Assembly (NCBI RefSeq): GCF_007858445.1
Contig: NZ_VIGV01000015.1
Coordinates: forward strand, 1 to 64,000
DNA from: Tsukamurella sputi
GTDB taxonomy: Bacteria > Actinomycetota > Actinomycetes > Mycobacteriales > Mycobacteriaceae
Reading direction: 5' to 3'
Length of the DNA: 64,000 bases
Part shown: one piece after another, positions 30,150 to 38,886 of the stretch
Layout: every line of letters starts with the position of its first letter
How positions within the stretch are numbered: position 1 is the stretch's first letter
Notes under the pieces: model-generated
Told to the model about the DNA's origin: nothing
What the model saw: the letters and a program-made list of their open reading frames with translations, nothing else
Databases searched by the model: none
Translations under genes and position numbers: made by a program

Positions 30150-31748
30150 TCAGGCCAGCCAGCATGCCGCATCCGGCGGCAGCTTGCCGTCGACCAGGGT
30201 GGCGCTCGACAGGATCACCTCGTCACCGGGCAGTTCGACGGGCCGGTCCGAGGCGTTGAGCACGCACGTCAGGTTCCCACCGACGCGCCGGAAGGCGAGA
30301 AGCCCCGGCCGCGGGGCGCCGTACCATTCGATCGCGTCGCCGCGGAACTCCGGGCGCATGCGGCGGAGCTCGATCGCCGTGCGGTACAGCGTGAGCGTCG
30401 AATCGAGGTCCTCGAGCTCGGCCTCGGCGGTGAGGTCCTTCCAGTCGTCCGGCATGGGCAGCCAGGTGTCCGGATTCGTCGAGAAGCCGTAGGGCGGCAG
30501 TGCGCCCTGCCACGGCAGGGGCACCCGGCACCCGTCGCGGCCGCGCTCGGTGTGCCCGGAGCGCTCCCACGTCGGGTCCTGCAGCACCTCGTCGGGAAGG
30601 TCGACGTTGGGCAGGCCCAGCTCGGACCCGTTGTAGAGGAAGACGGTGCCCGGCAGTGCCAGCTCCACCAGGATCATCGCCCGCGCGCGGGCGATGCCCG
30701 CCGCGCCGCCGCCGAATCGCGTGACCTCACGCGGCACGTCGTGGTTGGAGAGCGTCCACGTGGGGATGCCGTTCACCGACTCCACCGCGATCAGCGAGTT
30801 GTCGATCGCCTCGCGGATCTCCCGTGCGTCCCAGTGCGCCTCGGCGAGCCGGAAGTTGAACCCCAGATGCAGTTCGTCGGGCCGGATGTACTCGGCGAAC
30901 CGGTCGTTGTCCTTGACCCAGATCTCACCGACGGTGACGCGACCGGGGAATTCGTCCATCACCTGGCGGATGCGCCGGTGGATGGCGTGCACCCCGGCGT
31001 TGTTGAAGCGCAGGTCGTTCTCGTCGTTGTCCATGATCTGGTTGTTTGCCAGGTCCATGTCCGGCAGGCCCGCGGGCTTCGCCATGCCGTGCGCCACGTC
31101 GATGCGGAAACCGTCGACGCCGCGATTGAGCCAGAAGCGCAGGGTCTGCGCCAGGTCCTGGAAGACGTCCTCGTTGTCCCAGTTCAGGTCTGGCTGCTCC
31201 GGTGCGAAGATGTGCAGGTACCACTGCCCGGGCGTGCCGTCGGCCTCGGTCACCCGATGCCAGGCCGGACCGCCGAAGATGCTGGGCCAGTTGTTCGGCG
31301 GCTCGTCGCCGTTGGGGCCGCGGCCGTCGCGGAAGACGTACCGGGCGCGCTCCGGGCTGCCCGGACCCGCGGCCAACGCGGCCTGGAACCAGGGGTGCTG
31401 ATCGGACGTGTGGTTCGGCACCAGGTCCATGGTGACGCGGATGCGGTGGGCGTGCGCCGCCGCGATCAGCTCGTCCATATCGGCGAGGGTGCCGAACAGC
31501 GGGTCGATGTCGCGCGGATCCGAGACGTCGTAGCCGTGATCGGCCATCGGCGAGCGCATCACCGGAGACAGCCACAGGGCGTCCACACCGAGCAGCTCGA
31601 GGTAGCCGAGGCGGTCGATCACCCCGCGCAGATCTCCGACGCCGTCGCCGTTCGCATCGGAGAACGACCGCGGATACACCTGGTAGAAGATCGCGTCCTT
31701 CCACCACGGTGCGTCGGTGTAGCGGGGCGTGTGGACGGGTGGCGTCAT
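30150..31748 (-). CDS. aglA: Alpha-glucosidase, GH13 family
   Basis: ATG 31748 follows AGGAGTGAG on its strand; the in-frame TTG at 31763 overlaps the hemoglobin gene and lacks a site. The 532-aa protein has the GH13 regions: DLVPNHTSDQHPWF (region I), GFRIDVAHG with nucleophile Asp (II), TVGEIWV with acid/base Glu (III) and TLSNHDVPR (IV). It should hydrolyse alpha-1,4- or 1,6-glucosidic bonds of small oligosaccharides in the cytoplasm. The pairing with glbO is as at Rv2471/Rv2470. Confidence 0.92.
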   Translation of the reverse strand: MTPPVHTPRYTDAPWWKDAIFYQVYPRSFSDANGDGVGDLRGVIDRLGYLELLGVDALWLSPVMRSPMADHGYDVSDPRDIDPLFGTLADMDELIAAAHAHRIRVTMDLVPNHTSDQHPWFQAALAAGPGSPERARYVFRDGRGPNGDEPPNNWPSIFGGPAWHRVTEADGTPGQWYLHIFAPEQPDLNWDNEDVFQDLAQTLRFWLNRGVDGFRIDVAHGMAKPAGLPDMDLANNQIMDNDENDLRFNNAGVHAIHRRIRQVMDEFPGRVTVGEIWVKDNDRFAEYIRPDELHLGFNFRLAEAHWDAREIREAIDNSLIAVESVNGIPTWTLSNHDVPREVTRFGGGAAGIARARAMILVELALPGTVFLYNGSELGLPNVDLPDEVLQDPTWERSGHTERGRDGCRVPLPWQGALPPYGFSTNPDTWLPMPDDWKDLTAEAELEDLDSTLTLYRTAIELRRMRPEFRGDAIEWYGAPRPGLLAFRRVGGNLTCVLNASDRPVELPGDEVILSSATLVDGKLPPDAACWLA

Positions 31749-31759
31749 CTCACTCCTGT

Positions 31760-32164
31760 TCAAGCGCCCATGGGGGTGTTCACGAGCATCTGTGCGGCCA
31801 TCTCACAGTAGGCCCTGAGCTGTTGCTTGCGGTCGGGGCTCATCCGCGCGTCGTCGATCGAGGCGATCGCCACATCCATGCACCGCAGCCAGGCGTCGCG
31901 CTCGAGCTCGGTGATCCGGAAGGGCACGTGCCGCATCCGCAGCCGCGGATGCCCGCGTTGCTCCGAGTAGGTGCGCGGTCCGCCCCAGTACTGCTCGAAG
32001 AACATCCGCAGCCGCACCTCGGCGGGACCCAGATCCTCCTCGGGGTACAGGGGGCGCAGCACATCGTCGTGCGCGACCTCCTGGTAGAAGCGGTGGATCA
32101 ACTCCGCGAAGGTGTCCGCGCCGCCGACGGCGTCGTAGAAGCTCTGCTGGTCCGGCGTGCTCAC
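31760..32164 (-). CDS. glbO: Group II truncated hemoglobin
   Basis: A 134-aa trHbO-type globin starting at GTG 32164. It has the short A helix ([20 protein letters not shown]), [20 protein letters not shown] with the group II Trp-Gly-Gly-Pro and Tyr pattern, and RHVPFRIT with the proximal His. Such proteins bind oxygen and react with NO or peroxide. It lies 11 bp upstream of the aglA ATG, in the same transcript. Confidence 0.94.
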   Translation of the reverse strand: MSTPDQQSFYDAVGGADTFAELIHRFYQEVAHDDVLRPLYPEEDLGPAEVRLRMFFEQYWGGPRTYSEQRGHPRLRMRHVPFRITELERDAWLRCMDVAIASIDDARMSPDRKQQLRAYCEMAAQMLVNTPMGA

Positions 32165-32223
32165 CGGTCCATTCTCCCACGACGCGGCGGGGACCCCGGC
32201 GGCGGCGCCGCCCCGTCCGAACT

Positions 32224-34039
32224 ATGGTCGACCGGGTGAGCGACGGGACGGCGGGCGGTGTGGACGAGGCACTCCGTCGGGAGCGGGACCGCGTCGAGGA
32301 CCTCACGCAGGAGCTCGAGCGGACGCGGAGCGCCCTGTCGATGTTCCAGGCGATCGCCGAGTCCGCCACCGACCTGATCTACGTCAAGGACCTCGCCGGC
32401 CGGTACGTCTACGTCAACGACGTGGTCGCGCGGCTCTACGACGTGCGAGCCGACGAGTTCGTCGGCAGGGACGACAGGCAGATGTTCGACGCGGCGGCCG
32501 CGGCCGAGTTGCGCGAGGCCGACCGCGCGATCATGCGCAGCGGCGTCCCCCGCGAGCTCGAGGAGTGGACGACCGTCGACGGACGGGCACGCCGGTTCCA
32601 GTCCACCAAGTCGCCGTACCGCGATGCCTCGGGCCGGGTCGTGGGGCTCATCGGCGTCTCGCGCGATGACACCGACACCCGCAGCACCGCCGAGGAGATC
32701 GCGCGCTTGCGGGCGCTGCAGGAGGGCGCGGCGGGATCGCTGCCGCGCGGCGTCGGCGACCACATCACCATCCGCACGCTCCAGGCCATTGCGGACGCGG
32801 CGCCGGACTCGGTGTACGTCAAGGACCGCGACGGGCGGTTCATCTTCCTCAACCGCGCCGCGCAGCGGGTCTTGCAGGCGGGGGACCGGCCACTCGGTGA
32901 GGTGCTCGGCGGTACCGACGCCGACTTCATGGATCCGGTCGCGGCGGCGCGCATCATGGAGACGGACCGCGCGGTGATGGATACGGGGGTCGCCCAGGAG
33001 ATCGACGAGTCCGCCGAGGTCGACGGTCGCCGGGTCACCGTCCGCTCGCTCAAAGCGCCCTACCGCGACGAGGCGGGTCGGGTGATCGGCCTCGTCGGCA
33101 TCTCGCGCGACGTCACGACGACACGGCTGATCGAGGCCCGGCTGCTGCGCGCGGAGGCGCGCTGGCAGTTCGCGCTCGACACCGTCGGGGAGGGCATCTG
33201 GGACTGGGACATCGCGGCCCACGAGGTCTACTACTCGCCGCGCTGGAAGCGCATGCTCGGCTACTCCGACGACGAGATCGGGGACACGACCCTCGAGTGG
33301 GAGCGTCGCGTGCACCCCGACGACCTCGAGACCGCGCTGCGCGCGATGAACCGCCACATGCGCGGCGAGACCGCCGAGTACCACTGCGAGCACCGGATCC
33401 GAACCCGCTCCGGTGAGTACATGTGGGTCCGCGCCCGGGGGCGGATCATCGAGCGCGCCGGCGACGGCACGATCGTGCGGATCATCGGCAGCCAGACCGA
33501 CATCACGGATGAGCGCACCGAGCGCCGCGCGCTCGAGGACGCGGCGCAGGAGCTCGGCAGGCTCGCCGAGGTCGACGAGCTCACCGGTATCGCGAACCGG
33601 CGCGGGCTCGGGCGCGCGCTCGACGCGGCGTGGAGCGCGGCGGCCCAGGACGGCGGCATGGTCCACCTCGCGCTCATCGACGTGGACGGCTTCAAGACCT
33701 ACAACGACAGCCACGGCCGGCGACGTGGCCCTGCGCGACTTCGCGGGCGTCCTCGCCCGGATCCCGGCCCGGCGCGGCGAGATCGCCGCACGGTACGGCG
33801 GCGACGAGCTCGCGCTGCTCCTGCTCGGCGACGTCGACCTCGCGGAGGTGCTCGAATCGGTGCGCCGCGAGGTACTCGCGCTCGGCCTCACCCACGACGG
33901 TGCCCGACCCGTCTCCGTCAGCATCGGCGGCGTCTCCCTCGACGCCGCGACCACCGATCCCGAGATCCTGCTCCGTGAGGCGGACCGTCGGCTGTACCGC
34001 GCGAAGGCGGCGGGCCGCAACACCGTCGTCACGGAGTAG
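32224..34039 (+). pseudogene. PAS-PAS-PAS-GGDEF diguanylate cyclase, frameshifted
   Basis: Three PAS domains (about residues 30-145, 190-305, 315-440; the last HPDD and ending IGSQTDITDERTERR) precede a GGDEF domain. The frame from ATG 32224 keeps sense to DVDGFKTYNDSHG (about 33716), then runs into arginine-rich nonsense. The correct continuation GDVALRDFAGVLARI, YGGDELALLLLG and the rest to TAG 34039 lies in another frame. The expected HG-H-x-x-GD motif is missing several bases, as if 8 bp were lost between two GGCC tetramers. The active-site motif is GGDEL. If the shift is real, no cyclase is made. Confidence 0.8.
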
Positions 34040-34186
34040 GTCACCTCGCGTTCACCGGCTATCCGCCGATTCGCCTCGGGAAATGCGCGGAAATCACCGT
34101 GCGGACCGCTCGAGTCCGTGGTGCACTACTAGAGGCGAAAGGGCCCCGGCCGTCCCGGTGGGGCCGCGCGAGGGTGAGGAGTGTCG

Positions 34187-34780
34187 ATGAAGCGATCGCA
34201 CGGCGCGGGTCGATCCGCGACCACGACGTTCGCCGACGACTCCTCTTCCGCCGCCGGCGCTGTCTGGGGCAAGCGCCGAGTGCTGCTGCTCAACGCCACG
34301 TACGAGCCGCTCACCGCGATATCGATGCGCAGGGCGATAGTCCTGATGCTGAGGGACAGGGCCGACGTGGTCCACGACGATCCGAACGGTCCGCTGGTGC
34401 ATTCAGCGGACCGTTCGCTGTCTGTGCCGTCGGTGATCCGGTTGCGGACGTACGTCCGGGTGCCTTACCGGGCCCAGGTGCCGATGACGCGGGCGGCGCT
34501 GATGCACCGCGATCGCTTCCGCTGCGGCTACTGCGGCGGCAAGGCCGACACCATCGACCACGTGCAGCCCCGGTCCCGCGGCGGCGGCCACGGATGGGAG
34601 AACTGTGTCGCGTGCTGCGCCTCCTGCAACCATCGCAAGGCCGATCGGCTGCTGTCCGAAATCGGCTGGACGCTGCGCACCGAGCCGCGGGCGCCCCAGG
34701 GGCGTCACTGGCGGCTGCTGTCCACGCTCAAGGAGGTCGACCCGATGTGGAGTCGGTATCTCGACCTGGATGCGGCATAG
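34187..34780 (+). CDS. HNH endonuclease family protein
   Basis: ATG 34187 follows AGGAG; the in-frame GTG at 34181 overlaps that site. The 197-aa protein ends in an HNH domain: CGYCGG, IDHVQPRSRGGGHGWENCV, CCASCNHRK, with two CxxC zinc knuckles and the catalytic His. The N-terminal half (WGKRRVLLLNATYEPLTAIS) is conserved in the Rv2469c group that I recall at this locus. It is a metal-dependent nuclease by family; its target is unknown. Confidence 0.88.
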   Translation: MKRSHGAGRSATTTFADDSSSAAGAVWGKRRVLLLNATYEPLTAISMRRAIVLMLRDRADVVHDDPNGPLVHSADRSLSVPSVIRLRTYVRVPYRAQVPMTRAALMHRDRFRCGYCGGKADTIDHVQPRSRGGGHGWENCVACCASCNHRKADRLLSEIGWTLRTEPRAPQGRHWRLLSTLKEVDPMWSRYLDLDAA

Positions 34781-34845
34781 GCTAAGTTGTTCACTGATCG
34801 ACCAGCGCGTCTCGGGCGTTGGCGCAGACAGGAAAGGGGCCCACA

Positions 34846-35103
34846 GTGAGCTTGCTCAACATCGTCGGTGGGATCACCGTCGTGGCGACGATCGTGATCG
34901 TCGTCCTGTGTGTCATCTCGATGGCCACCGGCCGCAACGAGAAGTACCAGCAGCCGGGCGAGTACAAGCTCGGCGAGCCGTGGACCCGCGAGCCCATGCT
35001 GTTCAGCGCGGTCGACGAGGCTCCGGTGGGCCCGCACGGCGCCCATCACGGCGACCATGACAACGAGAACCTGATCGGGGGTGCCGCTCGTGGCAAGTGG
35101 TGA
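34846..35103 (+). CDS. ctaJ: CtaJ-like small membrane protein of the respiratory supercomplex
   Basis: GTG 34846 starts an 85-aa protein with one N-terminal membrane span (LLNIVGGITVVATIVIVVLC) and a soluble tail rich in His and Asp (GPHGAHHGDHDNENL). In M. smegmatis the proteins at the matching locus are CtaJ and PRSAF1, associated with the III2-IV2 supercomplex. Size, topology and position fit CtaJ, but this is by synteny and memory. The end overlaps the next gene by 14 nt. Confidence 0.6.
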   Translation: MSLLNIVGGITVVATIVIVVLCVISMATGRNEKYQQPGEYKLGEPWTREPMLFSAVDEAPVGPHGAHHGDHDNENLIGGAARGKW

Positions 35104-35572
35104 TCACGCGCAGACCATCGCCGTTCCGCAGGGCGAGCTGCCCATCGGTACGGCCATCACGTCGAGCGGCCGGATCTCCGCCGCACGCCAGGCGAGCGAC
35201 AGCCCCGCCAATCCGCCGTTCTCGCGTGAGGAGCTCATCGGCCTCGACGAGGCCCTGATCCGCGCCACGCGCGACGCCGGCGCCCGGTTCTCCGTGTACA
35301 TCGGCGACCTGGGTGACGATGCGCACGCCGGTGCCGAGGCGGTGCTCCGTCAGGCTCCCGAGCCCGAGTACGCGGCGCTCATCGCCGTCTCGCCGAACAC
35401 GCGCGACATCGTGGTCCTCACCGGCAGCGGTGTGGCCGACCGTCTGGGCGACAAGGTCGCGCAGCTCGGCGTCACCGCCGCGATCCCGCCCTTCCAGGCC
35501 GGCGACCTCATCGACGGCCTCATCGCGGCGCTGCGCGTCATGGCCTCGGCCGTGAAGCCGCCGACGGCGTAG
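35090..35572 (+). CDS. DUF5130 (TPM-like) protein, PRSAF1 candidate
   Basis: GTG 35090 has GGGGG 8 nt upstream; a GTG at 35081 is also in frame. The 160-aa product has an N-terminal extension and a TPM-like alpha/beta domain (LIGLDEALIRATRDAGARFS, EPEYAALIAVSPNTRDIVVL, VTAAIPPFQAGDLIDGLI). The corresponding mycobacterial protein was found bound to the cytochrome bcc-aa3 supercomplex (PRSAF1). The overlap with the CtaJ-like gene supports a joint role. A terminator hairpin follows. Confidence 0.68.
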   Translation: MASGDHAQTIAVPQGELPIGTAITSSGRISAARQASDSPANPPFSREELIGLDEALIRATRDAGARFSVYIGDLGDDAHAGAEAVLRQAPEPEYAALIAVSPNTRDIVVLTGSGVADRLGDKVAQLGVTAAIPPFQAGDLIDGLIAALRVMASAVKPPTA

Positions 35573-35584
35573 CCCGCACGACCC

Positions 35585-35621
35585 GGAGCCCCGGATCGCC
35601 CTCGTGGCGGTCCGGGGCTCC
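35585..35621 (+). terminator. Terminator between DUF5130 gene and convergent regulator
   Basis: GGAGCCCCGGA (35585-35595) and TCCGGGGCTCC (35611-35621) form a perfect 11-bp stem with a 15-nt loop. It may act in both directions. Confidence 0.75.
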
Positions 35622-35654
35622 GTCGTTCTCATCCGTCGTTCGGCGGGCGGCGTC

Positions 35655-36251
35655 TCATCGGCCGCGGTTGATCCTCCGGTCTTCGGCGACGGTCATCAGG
35701 ACCACCTTCGTATCGTCGGTGAGCCCGCGCCAGCGGTGCAGGAGGCCCGCGGTGATGTAGAGGCTGTCGCCCGGGTGCAGCTCCTCCACCTCGGGCGGTT
35801 CCCCGACGGTCACCACCGCGGTTCCCGCGACCACGTACATGATCTCGTCGTGCGGGTGGCGGAAGTCGCGGTCGTCGTCGGCGCGGCCCGTGAATTCGAG
35901 TGCCCGCAGGGCGCGGCGACCGTGGACCAGTGACCGCACCCGTACGGTGTCGTCCGACGGTGCGCCCTCGCCGACGATCAGCGCGGGGTCACCGGCGCGG
36001 CAGACCGCAGCGTCGTCTGCGTCGGCCCGGGCCAACAGGTCGGTCGCGGTCGTGGACAGGGCGTCGGCGATCGACTGCAGCGACCGGAGACTGGTGTTGG
36101 TCCGGCCGTTCTCCAGCTGACTCAGGAACGACGGGGAGAGTCCGGTGCGCGCCGAGACCGCGGCGAGGGTCAATCCCTGCTCGGCACGGGCCGCGCGGAT
36201 CACCCCGCCCAGCTGCTCCGAATCGACCGTTCGGCCCCGCTGCTCCGTCAT
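35655..36251 (-). CDS. XRE-cupin transcriptional regulator
   Basis: ATG 36251 follows GGGAGGGAC on its strand; a longer frame from 36407 crosses the operators. The 198-aa protein has an N-terminal XRE helix-turn-helix (LTLAAVSARTGLSPSFLSQL) and a C-terminal cupin (FRHPHDEIMYVVAGTAVVTV, HPGDSLYITAGLLHRW). Such proteins sense a small ligand in the cupin barrel and control the neighbouring catabolic or transport gene. It is divergent from the arylsulfotransferase-permease pair. Confidence 0.9.
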   Translation of the reverse strand: MTEQRGRTVDSEQLGGVIRAARAEQGLTLAAVSARTGLSPSFLSQLENGRTNTSLRSLQSIADALSTTATDLLARADADDAAVCRAGDPALIVGEGAPSDDTVRVRSLVHGRRALRALEFTGRADDDRDFRHPHDEIMYVVAGTAVVTVGEPPEVEELHPGDSLYITAGLLHRWRGLTDDTKVVLMTVAEDRRINRGR

Positions 36252-36356
36252 GTCCCTCCCTGCTTCCCGCTCACGTGCCTGCCCTCGGTGACCAGGATTG
36301 GCATCACGTCGAGCGAAACCCCGGCGAGAGCTGGCGTACTGAAACTTCGCCGTTAT

Positions 36357-36405
36357 TGAATATTCAGTGACTCCGCCGCAACACCGCTGCGGCTGAATAT
36401 TCAGC
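36357..36405. promoter_or_regulatory. Paired TGAATATTCA operator palindromes
   Basis: TGAATATTCA (36357-36366) and GCTGAATATTCAGC (36392-36405) are perfect palindromes sharing the same 10-bp core, with centres 37 bp apart. They lie in the divergent region between the XRE-cupin regulator and the arylsulfotransferase gene and are strikingly AT-rich for this genome. They are almost certainly the regulator's binding sites. Confidence 0.75.
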
Positions 36406-36436
36406 ACTCCTGCCCCTTGATCCTATGAGGTGACCC

Positions 36437-37570
36437 GTGGAACAGAACACTCTCAAGCGACGTGGTGCCGGCCTCATCGGCCGGGACGCCGAGCGATCGG
36501 CCGGCGGCTACACGCTGTACGCGCCGCTGAGCGGCGACGGAACGGTCCATCTGGTGGACGAGGAAGGCACCGAGGTGCACCGGTGGAACCTGCCGCACCG
36601 CCCCGGCCGGCACGCGCGACTCCTCGCCGACGGCAGCCTCGCCTACAACGGGAACCTCGTCGGTAGCGGGGAAGCGCCGGCATTGTTCGACATGTGGCGC
36701 AAGTACAGCGGCGGCTCGATGGCTCGCTACGACCGCGACGGGAACCTGCTCTCCGAGGTCGTCGACCCGTTGCAGCACCACGACGCGCACCATCTCGACG
36801 ACGGCCGCATCCTCTACGCCGCGCTCGAACCGCTCACCGGTAACCGCGCACGCGCGGTCCGCGGCGGCCACCCCGGTACCGAGGCCGCCGGATCGGACGG
36901 GACGCCGACCGTCTACGCCGACACCATCAAGGAGGTCGGGCCCGACGGTGAGCTGCTGTGGTCCTGGAACGCCTTCGACCACCTCGACGTCCGCGACTTC
37001 CCGCTGCAGCCGCACTACTGGCGCGAGCACTGGCCGCTGATCAACAGCGTGCAGCCGCTCGGGGACGACGCCGTGGTCGCCAGCTTGCGCAGCGTGTCCG
37101 CGGTCGTCGTGATCGACCGTGCGACGGGCGGCGTCCGCACCGTCGCAGGCCCGGAGACCGTGGCGCAGCAGCACCACGTCACGCCGCTCGAGAACGGCGG
37201 GCTCCTGGTCTTCGACAACGGAACCTTCCGGCACGGGGAGTCCGTGACCTACAGCCGCGTGATCGAGGTCGATCCCGCGGACGGCTCGATCGTCTGGCAG
37301 TACGCCGACAGCCCGCGCGAGGCCTTCTTCACGCCCTTCATGGGAGGCGCGCAGCGACTGTGGAACGGCAACACCCTGATCACCGAAGCGGCGTTCGGCC
37401 GGCTGTTCGAGGTCACGGCCGAGGGCCGGGTGGTGTGGGAGTTCGTGGTCCCGCAGTTCTCCGCCTACCCCGATCCGGCCACGCGCGAGGTGTTCCCCGC
37501 CGTTGGCAACGCGGTCTTCCGCGCCTACCGGTACCCGGCGGAGCAGGTCCGGGCCTGGGGACTCGCGTGA
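36437..37570 (+). CDS. Arylsulfotransferase (ASST) family protein
   Basis: GTG 36437 with GAGGTGACCC upstream. The 377-aa protein looks like an ASST beta-propeller: repeated strands with YDRDGNLLSEVVDPLQHHDA and HHLDDGRILYA, later QHHVTPLENGGLLVFDNGTF and WNGNTLITEAAFGRLFEV. Unlike periplasmic AssT it has no signal peptide, so it is predicted cytoplasmic. The two His-containing motifs match the family's active-site region. Family members move sulfate between phenolic compounds, but many actinobacterial ones are untested. It is coupled to the permease gene by GTGA overlap. Confidence 0.8.
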   Translation: MEQNTLKRRGAGLIGRDAERSAGGYTLYAPLSGDGTVHLVDEEGTEVHRWNLPHRPGRHARLLADGSLAYNGNLVGSGEAPALFDMWRKYSGGSMARYDRDGNLLSEVVDPLQHHDAHHLDDGRILYAALEPLTGNRARAVRGGHPGTEAAGSDGTPTVYADTIKEVGPDGELLWSWNAFDHLDVRDFPLQPHYWREHWPLINSVQPLGDDAVVASLRSVSAVVVIDRATGGVRTVAGPETVAQQHHVTPLENGGLLVFDNGTFRHGESVTYSRVIEVDPADGSIVWQYADSPREAFFTPFMGGAQRLWNGNTLITEAAFGRLFEVTAEGRVVWEFVVPQFSAYPDPATREVFPAVGNAVFRAYRYPAEQVRAWGLA

Positions 37571-38886
37571 CGCCCGCGGAGAGCACCGTCGACGATGCCG
37601 TGGTGTCCGGACCGTCCCCGGTCGATGAGCGCCTCGGCTGGCGGCTGACACTGCCGATGGCGGCGCAGCACGTCGTGGTGATGATCGCCGGCCCGATCGC
37701 GACCGTCTTCCTGATCGGCGGCACGCTGCACCTACCGGAGGCGACGGTTCGCGCGCTGCTGTGCGCAACGCTCCTCGCCTGCGGTGTCGGCACGATCCTG
37801 CAGTCCGTGGGCCTACCGGGCTGGGCCGGCCTGGGCGCGCGGCTGCCGTTCGTGATGCTGCCCGGCGGGGCCGCGGTGGTGCTGTTCCTGCAGATCGCCA
37901 CAGCGTCGGGTCCGGCGACGGCGACCGGCGCGGTGCTGCTGACCGCCGCGCTCGGTCTCGTCCTGGCGCCGTTCGCGGGGCGGATCGTGCGGTTCGTCCC
38001 GCCGGTCGTGATCGCGACGATGATCGTGGTGATCGGGGTCAACCTGGTGAAGGTGGCGGCCGGACTGATCGCGGGTGACGCGGGAAAGCCGGGCACGGCC
38101 GCGATCGGCCTGGCCGCGGCGACGATCGGGGCCACCGTATTGCTGCAGCGGGTCCTGCCCGCGGGCTGGCGGCGCGGCTCGGTGCTGCTCGGGATGGCCG
38201 TGGGCACCGCACTGGCCGCCGCGACCGGGCACCTGACCCTGCGCCACGCCGCGGGCCTGCTGCAACTGCCCGAGCCGTTCCCGTTCGGCACGCCCCGGTT
38301 CGACCTGCTCGCGGCCGTCCCGCTGCTGATCTTCGGGATCGTGTCGATGGCGGAGGCCACCGGCCAGACAGTGCTCAACGCCCAGGTCGTGGGCGCGCAG
38401 ATCGACACGGGCCGAACGGTGGGCCGCGTGATCCGGACCGACGCGATCACCTCGCTGCTCGCGGGCCTGTTCGGTGGGCAGACGATGATCACGAGTGGTG
38501 AGAACATCGGCATCGTTCGCGCCACCGGGGTGCGCAGCAGATACGTCACCGCCGCCGCCGGACTGCTGCTCGTGGCGATGGCCTTCTTCGCCCCAATGGG
38601 CACCCTCATCGCCTCACTGCCCGGTCCCGTGATCGGCGGCACCGCGGCCTACGTCTTCGCGATGATCGTGGTGACCGGCCTGCGGATGCTCGGCTCGCTG
38701 GACCTCGCGGACGACCGGATCTTCGTCGCCGCCGTCGCCGGCCTGACCGCGGGACTGCTGCCGATCCTCGGGCCCGGTCTCTACCAGGGGTTCCCGCAGG
38801 CCCTCCGACTCGTCCTCTCGAGCGGCGTCACCATGTGCGCGGTGGTCGGGATCATCGCGGCGGCGACGCGGCCGCGTCGCCGCTAG
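37567..38886 (+). CDS. NCS2 (nucleobase:cation symporter) family permease
   Basis: GTG 37567 overlaps the arylsulfotransferase stop. The 439-aa protein has about 12-14 membrane segments (for example HVVVMIAGPIATVFLIGGTL, FVPPVVIATMIVVIGVNLVK) and the NAT signature in GENIGIVRATG. Substrates of the family are uracil, xanthine, uric acid or ascorbate. Co-regulation with an arylsulfotransferase suggests a purine-like or aromatic substrate that is then modified. The 3' end overlaps the convergent MFS gene by 4 nt. Confidence 0.87.
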   Translation: MTPAESTVDDAVVSGPSPVDERLGWRLTLPMAAQHVVVMIAGPIATVFLIGGTLHLPEATVRALLCATLLACGVGTILQSVGLPGWAGLGARLPFVMLPGGAAVVLFLQIATASGPATATGAVLLTAALGLVLAPFAGRIVRFVPPVVIATMIVVIGVNLVKVAAGLIAGDAGKPGTAAIGLAAATIGATVLLQRVLPAGWRRGSVLLGMAVGTALAAATGHLTLRHAAGLLQLPEPFPFGTPRFDLLAAVPLLIFGIVSMAEATGQTVLNAQVVGAQIDTGRTVGRVIRTDAITSLLAGLFGGQTMITSGENIGIVRATGVRSRYVTAAAGLLLVAMAFFAPMGTLIASLPGPVIGGTAAYVFAMIVVTGLRMLGSLDLADDRIFVAAVAGLTAGLLPILGPGLYQGFPQALRLVLSSGVTMCAVVGIIAAATRPRRR

